Shown: positions 1 through 8,349 of the stretch, in pieces
Position numbering within the stretch: the stretch's first letter is position 1
Layout: every line of letters starts with the position of its first letter
Origin: Ralstonia soli
Lineage (GTDB): Bacteria > Pseudomonadota > Gammaproteobacteria > Burkholderiales > Burkholderiaceae
Direction of reading: 5' to 3'
Length of the DNA stretch: 64,000 bases
Assembly: GCF_023955655.1 (NCBI RefSeq)
Contig: NZ_JAMXHT010000005.1
Location: forward strand, 249,462 to 313,461
Program-made: the position numbers and the translations under genes
The notes under the pieces: model-generated
What the model saw: the letters and a program-made list of their open reading frames with translations, nothing else
Told to the model about the DNA's origin: nothing
Database searches by the model: none

Positions 1-348
1 AGACCAACCGATATTGCCCAGGCTCGCCCAGGTGTCGTAGTCGTGCCGATGCCCGCGGATGTAGACCATCGCATTGATGGCCGATGACCCGCCCAGCATG
101 CGGCCGCGCGGCTGGTAGCCCTTGCGGCCGTTCAGCCCCGGCTGCGGTACGGTCTCGAAGGCCCAGTTGTTGAGCCGGGTCGGCAACATGGCCACCGCGC
201 CGGTCGGGATGTTCACGACCGCGCTGTTGCCATCGCCACCGGCTTCCAGCACGCAAACGGAGTTGGATGGGTCTTCCGACAGGCGGCCCGCGACAACGCA
301 GCCACCCGAACCGCCGCCCACAACGATGTAGTCAAACGTCTTGTTCAT
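1..348 (-). CDS. GMC-family FAD oxidoreductase (choline dehydrogenase-like), N-terminal part
   Basis: The first 116 codons of a gene that runs off the left edge of the window. The protein begins MNKTFDYIVVGGGSGGC, the Rossmann dinucleotide-binding motif (GxGxxG) of FAD oxidoreductases. It continues with an LEAG acidic-residue turn and a GRMLGGSSAINAMVYIRG segment, the GMC signature 1 region. Members oxidise alcohols to aldehydes in the cytoplasm. The ATG at 348 is preceded by a GGAGA ribosome-binding site about 8 nt upstream. The gene is divergent from the AraC regulator at 533, which may control it. The substrate cannot be told from this fragment. Confidence 0.9.
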   Translation of the reverse strand, partial: MNKTFDYIVVGGGSGGCVVAGRLSEDPSNSVCVLEAGGDGNSAVVNIPTGAVAMLPTRLNNWAFETVPQPGLNGRKGYQPRGRMLGGSSAINAMVYIRGHRHDYDTWASLGNIGWS

Positions 349-532
349 GCATGTCTCCAGCAGATCAGCACAAGGATGTGCTTGAGGGCACCAGGCCGTT
401 GGCCTGGTCGTCCGGTCGCTCGTGCGGCGACTCGATGGCGGGATAGTGCGTCGGACCGGGGAAAGCACCAATGCGGCGTCGGGACAATTTCTTTAGTATT
501 CGGGCCAAACCGGCTTCCCTAGGGTTTCCCTG

Positions 533-1576
533 ATGAACGTTTGGGACTTCACCCGGAGTCCGGCCAGCGCGCGGTTGCTGGTCGACTTTGGCATCGAGCG
601 TGGCCTGTCTGCGCCACACCTGCTCGCAGGCAGTGGACTGTCTGTCCAGCAGCTTGGCGATCCGAATGCCGAGATCACCGCCGAGCAGGAGTTGCGCGTG
701 ACGGCCAACCTGCTGCGGGCGCTCAAGCCTGCTTCGGCGGGGCTAGGCTTTGAGGTGGGCACGCGGTATCACTTCTCGGCGTACGGCATGTGGGGTTATG
801 GACTGGTCGCCAGTGCCACCGCCGGCGATGCGCTGGCGCTGGCGTTGCGCTTCCTGCCGCTGACGTACGCCTACACCACGATCACGTACCGAGAAGAAGG
901 CACGCTGTGCGTGCTCACCTTCACCGAGCCGGACCTTGCCGCAGAGCTCAAGCAGTTCCTTGTCGAGCGCGATATGGCGGCAGCAGCCTTGTTGCTGAAG
1001 GAGATCAGCGGCGCGGCATTCTCCCTGGCACGTGTCACGCTCAAGACCAAGCGCACGCTGGTCGGGCCTGCCTCGTCCGAGTCGATCAGGGCGCTTTTCG
1101 GAAGGCATCCCGAAGGTGGCGCCCGTGTCAACAGCCTGGCGTTCGACCGATCCTTCCTGAGCCAGAAGTTGCCGCACGCAGACCCGATCACGGTGTCGAT
1201 GTGCGAGCAGCTGTGTCAGCGCCTGATGGAGTCGCGTCGCGCACGGGCCGGTGCTGCGGCCACTGTCCGCCAGTATCTGAATGCGGCACCCGGCAGCCTG
1301 TCTTCCACGCTGGAAGACATGGCGCGCATGATGAACCTCAGCCCCCGCACGCTGAAGCGCCGTCTGCAGGAAGAAGGGACGACCTACACCGCGTTGCAGG
1401 CCGATGCGCGCGGGTCGGTCGCCAAGGAGTTGCTGCTCGACCGCAACCTAACGCTGGCGGAGATTGCCGCGCGATTGGGGTTCAGCGATCTGTCGACGTT
1501 CTCACAGGCGTTCAAGCGTTGGACGGGAATGGCACCCTCCGTCTTCCGGAATCGCAATGCCGGGGACAGGGCGTGA
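533..1576 (+). CDS. AraC-family transcriptional regulator with arabinose-binding-type N domain
   Basis: A 347-residue regulator. Roughly the first 200 residues match the OruR/ArgR-like AraC sensor fold (PF12625 type: PASAGLGFEVGTRYHFSAYG, then a YTTITY strand). The last 90 or so form the double helix-turn-helix, with LEDMARMMNLSPRTLKRRL as the first and LAEIAARLGFSDLSTFSQAF as the second, ending in the family FKRWTGMAPSVFR. Length is normal for the group. It is transcribed divergently from the GMC oxidoreductase across a 184-bp gap, so local control of that gene is plausible. The effector is unknown. Confidence 0.9.
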   Translation: MNVWDFTRSPASARLLVDFGIERGLSAPHLLAGSGLSVQQLGDPNAEITAEQELRVTANLLRALKPASAGLGFEVGTRYHFSAYGMWGYGLVASATAGDALALALRFLPLTYAYTTITYREEGTLCVLTFTEPDLAAELKQFLVERDMAAAALLLKEISGAAFSLARVTLKTKRTLVGPASSESIRALFGRHPEGGARVNSLAFDRSFLSQKLPHADPITVSMCEQLCQRLMESRRARAGAAATVRQYLNAAPGSLSSTLEDMARMMNLSPRTLKRRLQEEGTTYTALQADARGSVAKELLLDRNLTLAEIAARLGFSDLSTFSQAFKRWTGMAPSVFRNRNAGDRA

Positions 1577-1599
1577 GTTGATACGCCCGGGCACAAAAA

Positions 1600-1629
1600 G
1601 ATCAGGGCCCTCATCTGAGGGCCCTGATC
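1600..1629 (-). terminator. Rho-independent terminator of the FAH-family gene
   Basis: A perfect 14-bp inverted repeat (GATCAGGGCCCTCA and its complement) with a 2-nt loop. Read on the minus strand it is followed by TTTTTG, so it terminates the leftward transcript of the gene at 1652-2500. It lies just past the stop of the rightward AraC gene and could serve both strands, though the plus side lacks a T tract. Confidence 0.85.
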
Positions 1630-1651
1630 GGTTGTGAGTTGTCCGCGTGAC

Positions 1652-2500
1652 TCAGGTCTTCGCGTAAGCGGCCACCGTCTGTGCCTGCACGCCAAGGCCA
1701 TCAACGCCCAACCGCATGGTGTCGCCCGCCTTGAGATAGCGGGGCGGCTTGGCGCCCATGCCCACGCCCGGCGGCGTGCCGGTGCAGATCAGGTCGCCGG
1801 GATGCAGCGTCATGAAACGGCTCACGTAGCTCACCAGGTGGGCCACGCCAAAGATCATGGTGGCGGTGTTGCCGGTCTGCGCGCGCTGGCCGTTGACATC
1901 CAGCCATAGGCCAAGCGCCTGCGGGTCGGGCACTTCGTCACGCGTCACCAACCACGGGCCGACGGGGCAGAACGTGTCGCAGCCCTTGCCCTTGTCCCAC
2001 GTGCCGCCGCGTTCGGTCTGGAACTCGCGTTCCGACACGTCGTTGACCACGCAGTAGCCGGCCACGTGCGAGAGCGCCTCTTCCTGCGAAACGTCTTGCG
2101 CCCGCTTGCCGATCACCACGCCAAGCTCGACTTCCCAGTCGGTCTTCTCCGAGCCGCGCGGCAGCATCACGGCATCGTTGGGGCCATTCAAGGCGCTGTT
2201 GGCCTTCAGGAAGATGATGGGTTCGGCAGGCGGCAGCAGGCCGGCTTCAGCGGCGTGGTCGGCGTAATTCAGCCCGATCGCGACGATCTTGCCGATGCCA
2301 GTCCAGGGCACGCCAAAGCGCGAGTCCGGCAGCACGGGCAACGCAGCCGTATCGAGGTGTGCCAAGCGTGCGAGGGCTGCGTCAGACAACTGCTGCGGCC
2401 CCAGTTCGGCCAGCACGCCGGACAGGTCGCGCACGCGGCCCTGCGCATCGATCAGCCCCGGGCGTTCCGCGCCCGGTTGGCCTACACGTACAAGTTTCAT
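1652..2500 (-). CDS. Fumarylacetoacetate hydrolase family protein
   Basis: A 282-residue protein of the FAH / 2-hydroxyhepta-2,4-diene-1,7-dioate isomerase family. These are cytoplasmic metal-dependent enzymes that hydrolyse, decarboxylate or hydrate acyl-pyruvates and related keto acids. The family core is visible: VAIGLNYADHAAEAGL, an EKTDWEVELGVVIGK stretch with the E-x-E metal ligands, DVSEREFQ, GKGCDTFCPVGPWLVT, and LICTGTPPGVGMG near the end. Its ATG overlaps the stop of the upstream GntR gene by 4 nt, so the two are translationally coupled. The substrate is not determinable. Divergence from the transporter/hydantoinase operon suggests shared substrate chemistry. Confidence 0.88.
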   Translation of the reverse strand: MKLVRVGQPGAERPGLIDAQGRVRDLSGVLAELGPQQLSDAALARLAHLDTAALPVLPDSRFGVPWTGIGKIVAIGLNYADHAAEAGLLPPAEPIIFLKANSALNGPNDAVMLPRGSEKTDWEVELGVVIGKRAQDVSQEEALSHVAGYCVVNDVSEREFQTERGGTWDKGKGCDTFCPVGPWLVTRDEVPDPQALGLWLDVNGQRAQTGNTATMIFGVAHLVSYVSRFMTLHPGDLICTGTPPGVGMGAKPPRYLKAGDTMRLGVDGLGVQAQTVAAYAKT

Positions 2501-3216
2501 TGGTTTCCTTTGGCGTCTTTCTTGGTTTGGGCCGGTTCGGACAGGCTGCGCGCGACCACGGTCAGCACTTCATTGGCGGTGTTCTCGGAGTGCCAGCGCA
2601 GCACCTGCGCCAAGCGTGGGCGGCCCGACTCGCGCAGCGCTTGCATGATGACCTCGTGTTCTTCGTGCGATTCCTGCCAGCGCAGCATGTCGGCGTTGGC
2701 CGCACCGCGCGCGCGGTGGACCTTGCTCATCAGCGTCGCATAGATGTTGGCCAGTACCGGGTTGGCCGCGCCATCGATGATGAGCTGGTGAATCTCCTGG
2801 TTGATGCGGAAGTATTCGGTGCGGCGGCCCGCCGCGTGTGCTTCGAGCATGGCCTGGTGCTTGCGCTCCAGGCGCGCCATGGCCACCTCGGACAAGCGCG
2901 ACGCAGCCAGTTCGCCGGCTGTGGCTTCCAGCCCATGCAGGAGCTCGAACGTGGAACGCAACTCTTCCAGATCGAGCGGCGCCACGCGGTAGCCGATGTA
3001 TTGCCGATGGAGCACGAGCCCCTCGGCCACCAGCACCTTGAGCGCCTCGCGCAGCGGGGTCTTGGACACATCGAACAGTTCGCAGAAGGCGCGTTCGTCA
3101 ATGCGGGCGCCGGGCGGCAGCTCGCCTTCTTCAATCAGCGTACGCAAGCGCGTGGCGATTTCGGCCGACATGCCGAGCGTGCGCAGGCGCGCAGATTTGA
3201 GTAACGGTTGAGTCAC
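2497..3216 (-). CDS. GntR-family regulator (FadR/FCD subfamily)
   Basis: An N-terminal winged helix (EIATRLRTLIEEGELPPGARI, then KTPLREALKVLVAEGLV) is followed by an all-helical FCD ligand domain with the metal-site residues of the family (for example in FRINQEIHQLIIDGAANP). FCD regulators usually sense carboxylates. It is probably a repressor of its own two-gene unit and of the divergent operon at 3472. The start is uncertain: GTG codons at 3216, 3225 and 3261 are all in frame and none has a strong ribosome-binding site. The shortest was chosen because it leaves the usual short tail before the winged helix. Confidence 0.85.
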   Translation of the reverse strand: MTQPLLKSARLRTLGMSAEIATRLRTLIEEGELPPGARIDERAFCELFDVSKTPLREALKVLVAEGLVLHRQYIGYRVAPLDLEELRSTFELLHGLEATAGELAASRLSEVAMARLERKHQAMLEAHAAGRRTEYFRINQEIHQLIIDGAANPVLANIYATLMSKVHRARGAANADMLRWQESHEEHEVIMQALRESGRPRLAQVLRWHSENTANEVLTVVARSLSEPAQTKKDAKGNQ

Positions 3217-3302
3217 GGGCGTCACCAAGATGGGGGAGGATGCACCACAAAAGGCTATCACACACCAACATTGTGCGTTGTTGGTCTATAAAAATCAATG
3301 AC

Positions 3303-3340
3303 TTACAGATGTTGTAATTACAGATTACGTATCCTATACT
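3303..3340 (+). promoter_or_regulatory. Promoter of the transporter/hydantoinase operon with a candidate GntR operator
   Basis: A -35 TTGTAA (3312-3317) and -10 TATACT (3335-3340) are separated by exactly 17 bp. Overlapping the -35 is a perfect 10-bp palindrome TGTAATTACA (3313-3322). TTACAGAT occurs twice as a direct repeat (3303-3310 and 3318-3325). The position between divergent gntR and the carrier gene fits a repressor site. Assignment to this GntR protein is inference. Confidence 0.6.
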
Positions 3341-3471
3341 TGCTCCCGTTGCGCAACACAAATTAACCAAACCACCTCAAGAGGTCGTTTCGACAAGCGC
3401 AGCCGGTGGCTGCCAGGCCAGCCCGGCGTGCTTTTCGAAACGGCTTCATGGGCTACCAGGAGACAGGCGTA

Positions 3472-4779
3472 ATGGAAACCGCAAGCCAGGCCCCGGCCGT
3501 GGCGCTAACGGAGACGAAGAGCTCCGTGCGCTGGAGAATCTTTTTGATGATGTTGATGCTGATTTCCATCAACTACATCGACCGCGCATCGCTGTCAGTG
3601 GCCATGCCGCTGATCGCCAAGGAGTTCGACATCGGCCCGGCAGTGCAAGGCTTGTTGCTGAGCTCGTTTTTCTGGACGTACGCGTTCATGCAGATCCCGG
3701 GCGGCATGCTGGCCGACCGCTTCGGCCCGCGCGTCGTGATTGCCGGTGCCACGCTGGGCTGGGGTTTCTTCCAGGCGGTCGCGGCCATCTGCACCGGCTG
3801 GGTATCGCTGATGTTCACGCGCCTGGGCCTGGGTGCTGCTGAAGCGCCGATCTATCCCGCCGGTGGCAAGCTCAATGCCATCTGGATGACGCAGAACGAG
3901 CGCGGCCGCGGTGCCACGTTGCTCGACGGCGGCGCGCCGCTGGGTGCGGCACTGGGCGCTCTCATCATTGCGGGCCTGATCACCGAATTCCAATCGTGGC
4001 GCACCTCGTTCGTGGTGGCTGGCATCGGCACCATGGTCGCGGGCTTCTTCGCCTGGTGGTATGTCCGTAACCACCCGCGCCAGCATCCGTCTGTCAATGA
4101 CGCTGAAGCCTCGTACATCGAGGCCGCGCACGCTGCCGACCTGGCAGCAGAGCCCGCCAACCTGAGCGGCAACGTGCTGGATTTCTTCAAGTACCGCTCG
4201 GTGTGGGGCATGTTCTTCGGCTGGATGTGCTTCAACGCCCTGTTCTACGGCCTGCTGACCTGGATGCCGACGTACCTCTCGAAGGTGCACGGCCTCGACA
4301 TCAAGCAGATGGGCGGCGCCGTGTTCATCATGTTCTTCTCCGGCTTCGTCGGTGAAATGTTCGGCGGCTGGCTGGCCGACAAGTGGAAGGCTGCTGGCGC
4401 ATCGCAGGCCAAGGTGCTGCGCACGCTGTTCGGCATTGCCTCGGTGATTGCCACGATCGCCATCTACACCGTCGCACGCTTCAAGGATCCGATCGTCGTT
4501 GTGGTGCTGCTGTCGGTCACGCTGTTCTTCCTGCGCTGGTGCGGCCTGTTCTGGTGCGTTCCGTCGATCCTCGGCACGCGCAAGCGCGTCGGTTTCCTGG
4601 GCGGCACGATGAACCTGGGCGGCAACGTTGCGGGTATCGGCATGCCCATCATCGTGGGTGTGATCGTGCAGGCCACGGGCTCGTACGACATGGCGCTGAT
4701 GCTGTTTGCCGCTGCCGGTGCCGGTTTGTTCATCTGCTCGACGATGCTGATCGACTACAGCAAGAAGCTGCCGATCTGA
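3472..4779 (+). CDS. MFS transporter (anion:cation symporter type)
   Basis: A 435-residue inner-membrane carrier with 12 predicted helices. The N-terminal region NYIDRASLSVAMPLIAKEF and the loop GGMLADRFGPR (MFS motif A, G-x-L-x-D-R) are typical of the ACS group that imports hexonates, tartrate and other organic anions by proton symport. The ATG at 3472 was preferred over the in-frame upstream codon because GGAGACA lies 8 nt before it. It is the first gene of the operon that continues with a serine hydrolase, a maleate-isomerase-like protein, a hydantoinase and a racemase-like protein, so it probably imports their substrate. Confidence 0.9.
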   Translation: METASQAPAVALTETKSSVRWRIFLMMLMLISINYIDRASLSVAMPLIAKEFDIGPAVQGLLLSSFFWTYAFMQIPGGMLADRFGPRVVIAGATLGWGFFQAVAAICTGWVSLMFTRLGLGAAEAPIYPAGGKLNAIWMTQNERGRGATLLDGGAPLGAALGALIIAGLITEFQSWRTSFVVAGIGTMVAGFFAWWYVRNHPRQHPSVNDAEASYIEAAHAADLAAEPANLSGNVLDFFKYRSVWGMFFGWMCFNALFYGLLTWMPTYLSKVHGLDIKQMGGAVFIMFFSGFVGEMFGGWLADKWKAAGASQAKVLRTLFGIASVIATIAIYTVARFKDPIVVVVLLSVTLFFLRWCGLFWCVPSILGTRKRVGFLGGTMNLGGNVAGIGMPIIVGVIVQATGSYDMALMLFAAAGAGLFICSTMLIDYSKKLPI

Positions 4780-4850
4780 TCGCCACACCACATCGCACAA
4801 CACAATCCACGCCCGCGCAGCCAGCGCGGAGCGGCGGAGGAGACACATCC

Positions 4851-6062
4851 ATGAAAACCATCCAACGCCATCTGCTGAGCGCAGCCGCCGTTGCAGCGCT
4901 GTGCCTGTGCGGCCAAGCTCCGCTTCAGGCCGCCACGCCGGCAGCCAAGCAGAAAGCCACACAGGAATTGCCGACCGCGCAGCCGGAGGCCGTCGGTGTC
5001 GATTCGCGCAAGCTGATCGAACTCTCGCAATGGATCCGCCGTGATCAGCTCGACGTACGCAGCCTGCTCGTCATCAAGGATGGCAAGGTCATCTTTGAGC
5101 GTTACGGCAACGAACTCGGCCGCGACTACAACCATGAGCTTTACTCCGTCACCAAGTTCATCAGCGCGCTGCTGGTGGGAACGCTGGTGGGCGACGGCAA
5201 GCTTGGCGCGCAGGACAAGCCCGCGCCGCTGCTGGCCGCGGCGCGGCCGGACCTGGCGGCGTCGCTGGCTGACAAGAAAGACATCCGCCTGCAAGACCTG
5301 ATGTCGATGTCCAGCGGACTGTCGTACAAGCTGGTGGAAGGCACCGACACGCTGTACTACGGCGTGCCCGACCGCCTGAAGGTGGCGGCCTCGGCCAGCG
5401 TGCGCGTCAAGCCGGGCACCGAGTTCGACTACATCGACGTGAACCCGGTGCTGGTGGGCGCCACTGTCTCGCAGATCACCGGCCAGCCCGAACAGCGCTA
5501 CGCAGAGGCCCGCCTGTTCAAGCCGCTCGGCATGCAGCACTACCGCTGGGACGGCGCGGACGGCAAGGGCGCCGTGTCGGGCGGATGGGGCTTGCGCCTG
5601 CGCTCGATCGACATGGCGCGGCTCGGTCTGCTGATGCTGAACCAGGGCCAGTGGCAAGGTCGCCAGATCGTGCCCGCGAGCTGGGTGGCACGCATGACCA
5701 CGCCGTCCGGGCCGGCACCCGACTACGGCTTCTATTGCTGGGTCAACAACATCGTCAAGAGCGAGCGTGAGTTCAGCGCGATGGGCTACAAGGGGCAGTT
5801 CATCACCGTGCTGCCCAAGCAGAACGCCGTGATCGTGATGAACAGCATCATGTCGACCGAAGGCGGCCTGCGCGATGCGAAGTACCTCAACCTGTACCGC
5901 TCGATGGTCAACGACTACGTGCTGCCGGCGCTGAAGGCGGGCAATACCGTCAAGCCGGATGCCGAACGCAAGGCCGCGCTTGAGCAGGAGCTTGCGCTGG
6001 CCCATGCCAGCCATGGCAAGCCGGGGACGGCGATGGCCTTCAACGACAAGCCGGAAAAGTAA
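4851..6062 (+). CDS. Exported serine hydrolase of the class C beta-lactamase family
   Basis: A 403-residue protein with an N-terminal signal peptide (MKTIQRHLLSAAAVAALCLC through about residue 28), so periplasmic; the LCLCG stretch could also be a lipoprotein signal. The S-x-x-K nucleophile motif is SVTK in ELYSVTKFISALLVG. The tyrosine motif lies in FDYIDVNPVL, and GYKGQF may stand for the third K/H-T-G box. Such proteins are amide or ester hydrolases rather than true beta-lactamases. The ATG at 4851 follows a GGAGGAGA ribosome-binding site. Its location inside a hydantoin/ureide-type operon suggests it cleaves an amide or ester of the same compound. Confidence 0.82.
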   Translation: MKTIQRHLLSAAAVAALCLCGQAPLQAATPAAKQKATQELPTAQPEAVGVDSRKLIELSQWIRRDQLDVRSLLVIKDGKVIFERYGNELGRDYNHELYSVTKFISALLVGTLVGDGKLGAQDKPAPLLAAARPDLAASLADKKDIRLQDLMSMSSGLSYKLVEGTDTLYYGVPDRLKVAASASVRVKPGTEFDYIDVNPVLVGATVSQITGQPEQRYAEARLFKPLGMQHYRWDGADGKGAVSGGWGLRLRSIDMARLGLLMLNQGQWQGRQIVPASWVARMTTPSGPAPDYGFYCWVNNIVKSEREFSAMGYKGQFITVLPKQNAVIVMNSIMSTEGGLRDAKYLNLYRSMVNDYVLPALKAGNTVKPDAERKAALEQELALAHASHGKPGTAMAFNDKPEK

Positions 6063-6137
6063 ACAACAAGACAACGAGCGCAGCCCGGCGCGCCGCATTC
6101 CGCGCGCCAGGGCCGCGCCAACCACGAAGAAGACACC

Positions 6138-6866
6138 ATGACCAAACGCATCAAACTCGGCATGCTCACGCCGTCGTCCAACACGGCGCTGGAACCCATC
6201 ACCAGCGCCATGGTGAGCGGCTTGCCCAATGTCAGCGCGCATTTCTCGCGCTTCACCGTCACCGAGATCTCGCTGCGCGATCAGGCGCTGGGCCAGTTCG
6301 ACCTGGAAAAGATCCTCAACGCCGCGCGGCTGCTGGCTGACGCGCACGTTGATGTGATTGCCTGGAACGGCACGTCGTCCGGCTGGCTCGGTTTTGAGAA
6401 GGACGAGGCGCTGTGCCGCCAGATCACAGAAGCCACCGGCATTCCGGCCACCACATCGGTGCTGGCGCTCAACGAAATCCTGGCCAAGACGGGCGCACGT
6501 GATTTCGCGCTCGTCACGCCGTACCTCAATGACGTGCAGCAACTGATCGTGCAGAACTACGCGCGCCACGGCTTCAACTGTGTGACCGAGCGCCATCTGG
6601 ATCTGCACGTGAACCACAGCTTTGCCGACGTGACCGAAGACACCATCCGCACCCTGGTGCGTGAAGTGGCCCAGAAGAAACCGGCAGCCATCACCACGTT
6701 CTGCACGAACCTGCGTGCGGCGCATCTGGTGGAAGCGCTGGAAGCGGAGACCGGCATCCCCGTGTACGACACGATTTCCACCGTGGTGTGGAAGTCGCTG
6801 CGCCTGGCCGGCGTCGACACGCGCGAAGTGCGCGGCTGGGGCCGCCTGTTCGCGGAAGTGGTTTAA
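6138..6866 (+). CDS. Maleate isomerase / arylmalonate decarboxylase family protein
   Basis: A 242-residue member of the Asp/Glu racemase superfamily. MTKRIKLGMLTPSSNTALEP and the phosphate- or carboxylate-binding loops match maleate cis-trans isomerases and AMDases. Maleate isomerase uses two cysteines. Here the second is kept (C189 in ITTFCTNLRAAHLVEAL), but the first position is occupied by NGTSSGW (residues 77-83) with no cysteine. That single-cysteine layout is known from arylmalonate decarboxylase, so decarboxylation or a one-base isomerisation is more likely than maleate isomerisation. It is the third gene of the operon and cytoplasmic. Confidence 0.8.
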   Translation: MTKRIKLGMLTPSSNTALEPITSAMVSGLPNVSAHFSRFTVTEISLRDQALGQFDLEKILNAARLLADAHVDVIAWNGTSSGWLGFEKDEALCRQITEATGIPATTSVLALNEILAKTGARDFALVTPYLNDVQQLIVQNYARHGFNCVTERHLDLHVNHSFADVTEDTIRTLVREVAQKKPAAITTFCTNLRAAHLVEALEAETGIPVYDTISTVVWKSLRLAGVDTREVRGWGRLFAEVV

Positions 6867-6894
6867 CCGAATCGGCAATCAAGGAGTACCCAGC

Positions 6895-8310
6895 ATGTCC
6901 ACCGAATTCGATCTGGTGATCCGCAACGCGGATGTTGTCACCGCTTCCGACCGCTTTACGTGCGATATCGGCGTGCGCGACGGGCGCATCGCCATGCTCG
7001 GCAGCGGGCTGCCACGCGGCGCGCGTGAAGTGGATGCCAGCGGCCTGCTGGCGCTGCCCGGCGGCGTCGACGGCCATTGCCACCTCGACCAGCCCATGCC
7101 CGACGGCATGCGCATGGCCGATGACTTCTTCACTGGCACGCGTGCCGCAGTGTGCGGCGGCACCACCACGGTCATTCCGTTTGCCGCGCAGGAGAAGGGG
7201 CATTCACTCAAGGCGGCGGTGGACGACTATCACCGCCGCGCAGAAGGCCGCGCGGTGGCCGACTACGGTTTCCACCTGATCGTGGCCGACCCCACGCCCG
7301 AAGTGCTCAAGCACGAGCTGCCGGAGCTGATCCGCAAGGGCTACACGTCATTCAAGGTCTACATGACCTACGACGACCTGAAGCTGTCGGACCGCGAAAT
7401 GCTGGACGTGCTGGACGTGGCCAAGCAGAACAACGCGCTGGTGATGGTGCATGCGGAAAACGCCGACTGCATTTCGTGGCTGACCGAAAAGCTGGTGGGC
7501 GAGGGCCGCATCTCGCCGCGCTTCCATGGCCTGTCGCGCCCGGCTGCGGTGGAGCGTGAAGCCACGCACCGCGCCATCACGTTTGCCGAACTGGTGGACG
7601 TGCCCATCCTGATCGTGCACGTGTCGGGCAAGGAAGCCATCGAACAGATCCGCTGGGCGCAAAGCCGCGGCCTGCAGATCCTGGCCGAGACCTGCCCGCA
7701 GTACCTCTACCTGACGGCCGAAGACATGGGCCTGCAAGGCGACGACGGCTACGAAGGCGCCAAATGCGTCTGCAGCCCGCCGCCGCGCGACCCCGAGAAC
7801 CAGGCGGCCGTGTGGCGCGCGCTGGCGGGTGGTGTGTTCAGCGTGTTCTCTTCCGACCACGCGCCGTTCAACTATGACGACCCGGAAGGCAAGAAGCTCG
7901 GTGGCCAGGCCCAGCCGTTCGACCACATTCCCAACGGCGTGCCCGGCATCGAGACGCGCCTGCCGCTCCTGTTTGACGGCATCGCGCAGGGCAAGCTGTC
8001 GCTGCATCAGTTTGTGGAGCTGACCTCGTATCGCCCGGCGCGCCTGTACGGCCTGTACCCGCGCAAGGGCACCATTGCCGTGGGTGCCGATGCCGACATC
8101 GCGCTGTGGGATCCGGAGCGCCGCGTGCGCATCACCAACGATGCGCTGCATCACGCGGTGGACTACACGCCGTACGAAGGCATTGAAGTGACCGGCTGGC
8201 CGGTGCATTGCTTCTCGCGCGGCGAGCAACTGGTCGAGAACGGCAAGTACCTCGAACCGGCTCCGGGGCGCGGGCAGTTCCTGCCGGCAGGTGCGCCGTC
8301 GCTGGTGTGA
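6895..8310 (+). CDS. Dihydropyrimidinase / D-hydantoinase family cyclic amidohydrolase
   Basis: A 471-residue zinc amidohydrolase. Metal ligands are visible in order: VDGHCHLDQP (HxH), the carboxylated lysine in TSFKVYMTYDD, the histidines in MVHAEN and IVHVSGKEA, and the aspartate in SSDHAPFN. The enzyme opens six- or five-membered cyclic diamides (dihydropyrimidines, hydantoins) to N-carbamoyl amino acids. The start at 6895 has AGGAG nine nt upstream. The neighbouring racemase homologue is the usual partner of hydantoinases, but no N-carbamoylase is recognisable here, so the serine hydrolase at 4851 or an enzyme elsewhere must supply that step. The exact substrate is unknown. Confidence 0.9.
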   Translation: MSTEFDLVIRNADVVTASDRFTCDIGVRDGRIAMLGSGLPRGAREVDASGLLALPGGVDGHCHLDQPMPDGMRMADDFFTGTRAAVCGGTTTVIPFAAQEKGHSLKAAVDDYHRRAEGRAVADYGFHLIVADPTPEVLKHELPELIRKGYTSFKVYMTYDDLKLSDREMLDVLDVAKQNNALVMVHAENADCISWLTEKLVGEGRISPRFHGLSRPAAVEREATHRAITFAELVDVPILIVHVSGKEAIEQIRWAQSRGLQILAETCPQYLYLTAEDMGLQGDDGYEGAKCVCSPPPRDPENQAAVWRALAGGVFSVFSSDHAPFNYDDPEGKKLGGQAQPFDHIPNGVPGIETRLPLLFDGIAQGKLSLHQFVELTSYRPARLYGLYPRKGTIAVGADADIALWDPERRVRITNDALHHAVDYTPYEGIEVTGWPVHCFSRGEQLVENGKYLEPAPGRGQFLPAGAPSLV

Positions 8311-8349
8311 TGTCTCTAGCGCCTCTCATCTGATTCTTAGGTTTTCATC

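Noticed and set aside
4755-6878. Minus-strand open frame of 707 codons
   Set aside because: It is antisense to the serine hydrolase and maleate-isomerase-like genes and has the same high-Arg/His/Gln composition artefact.
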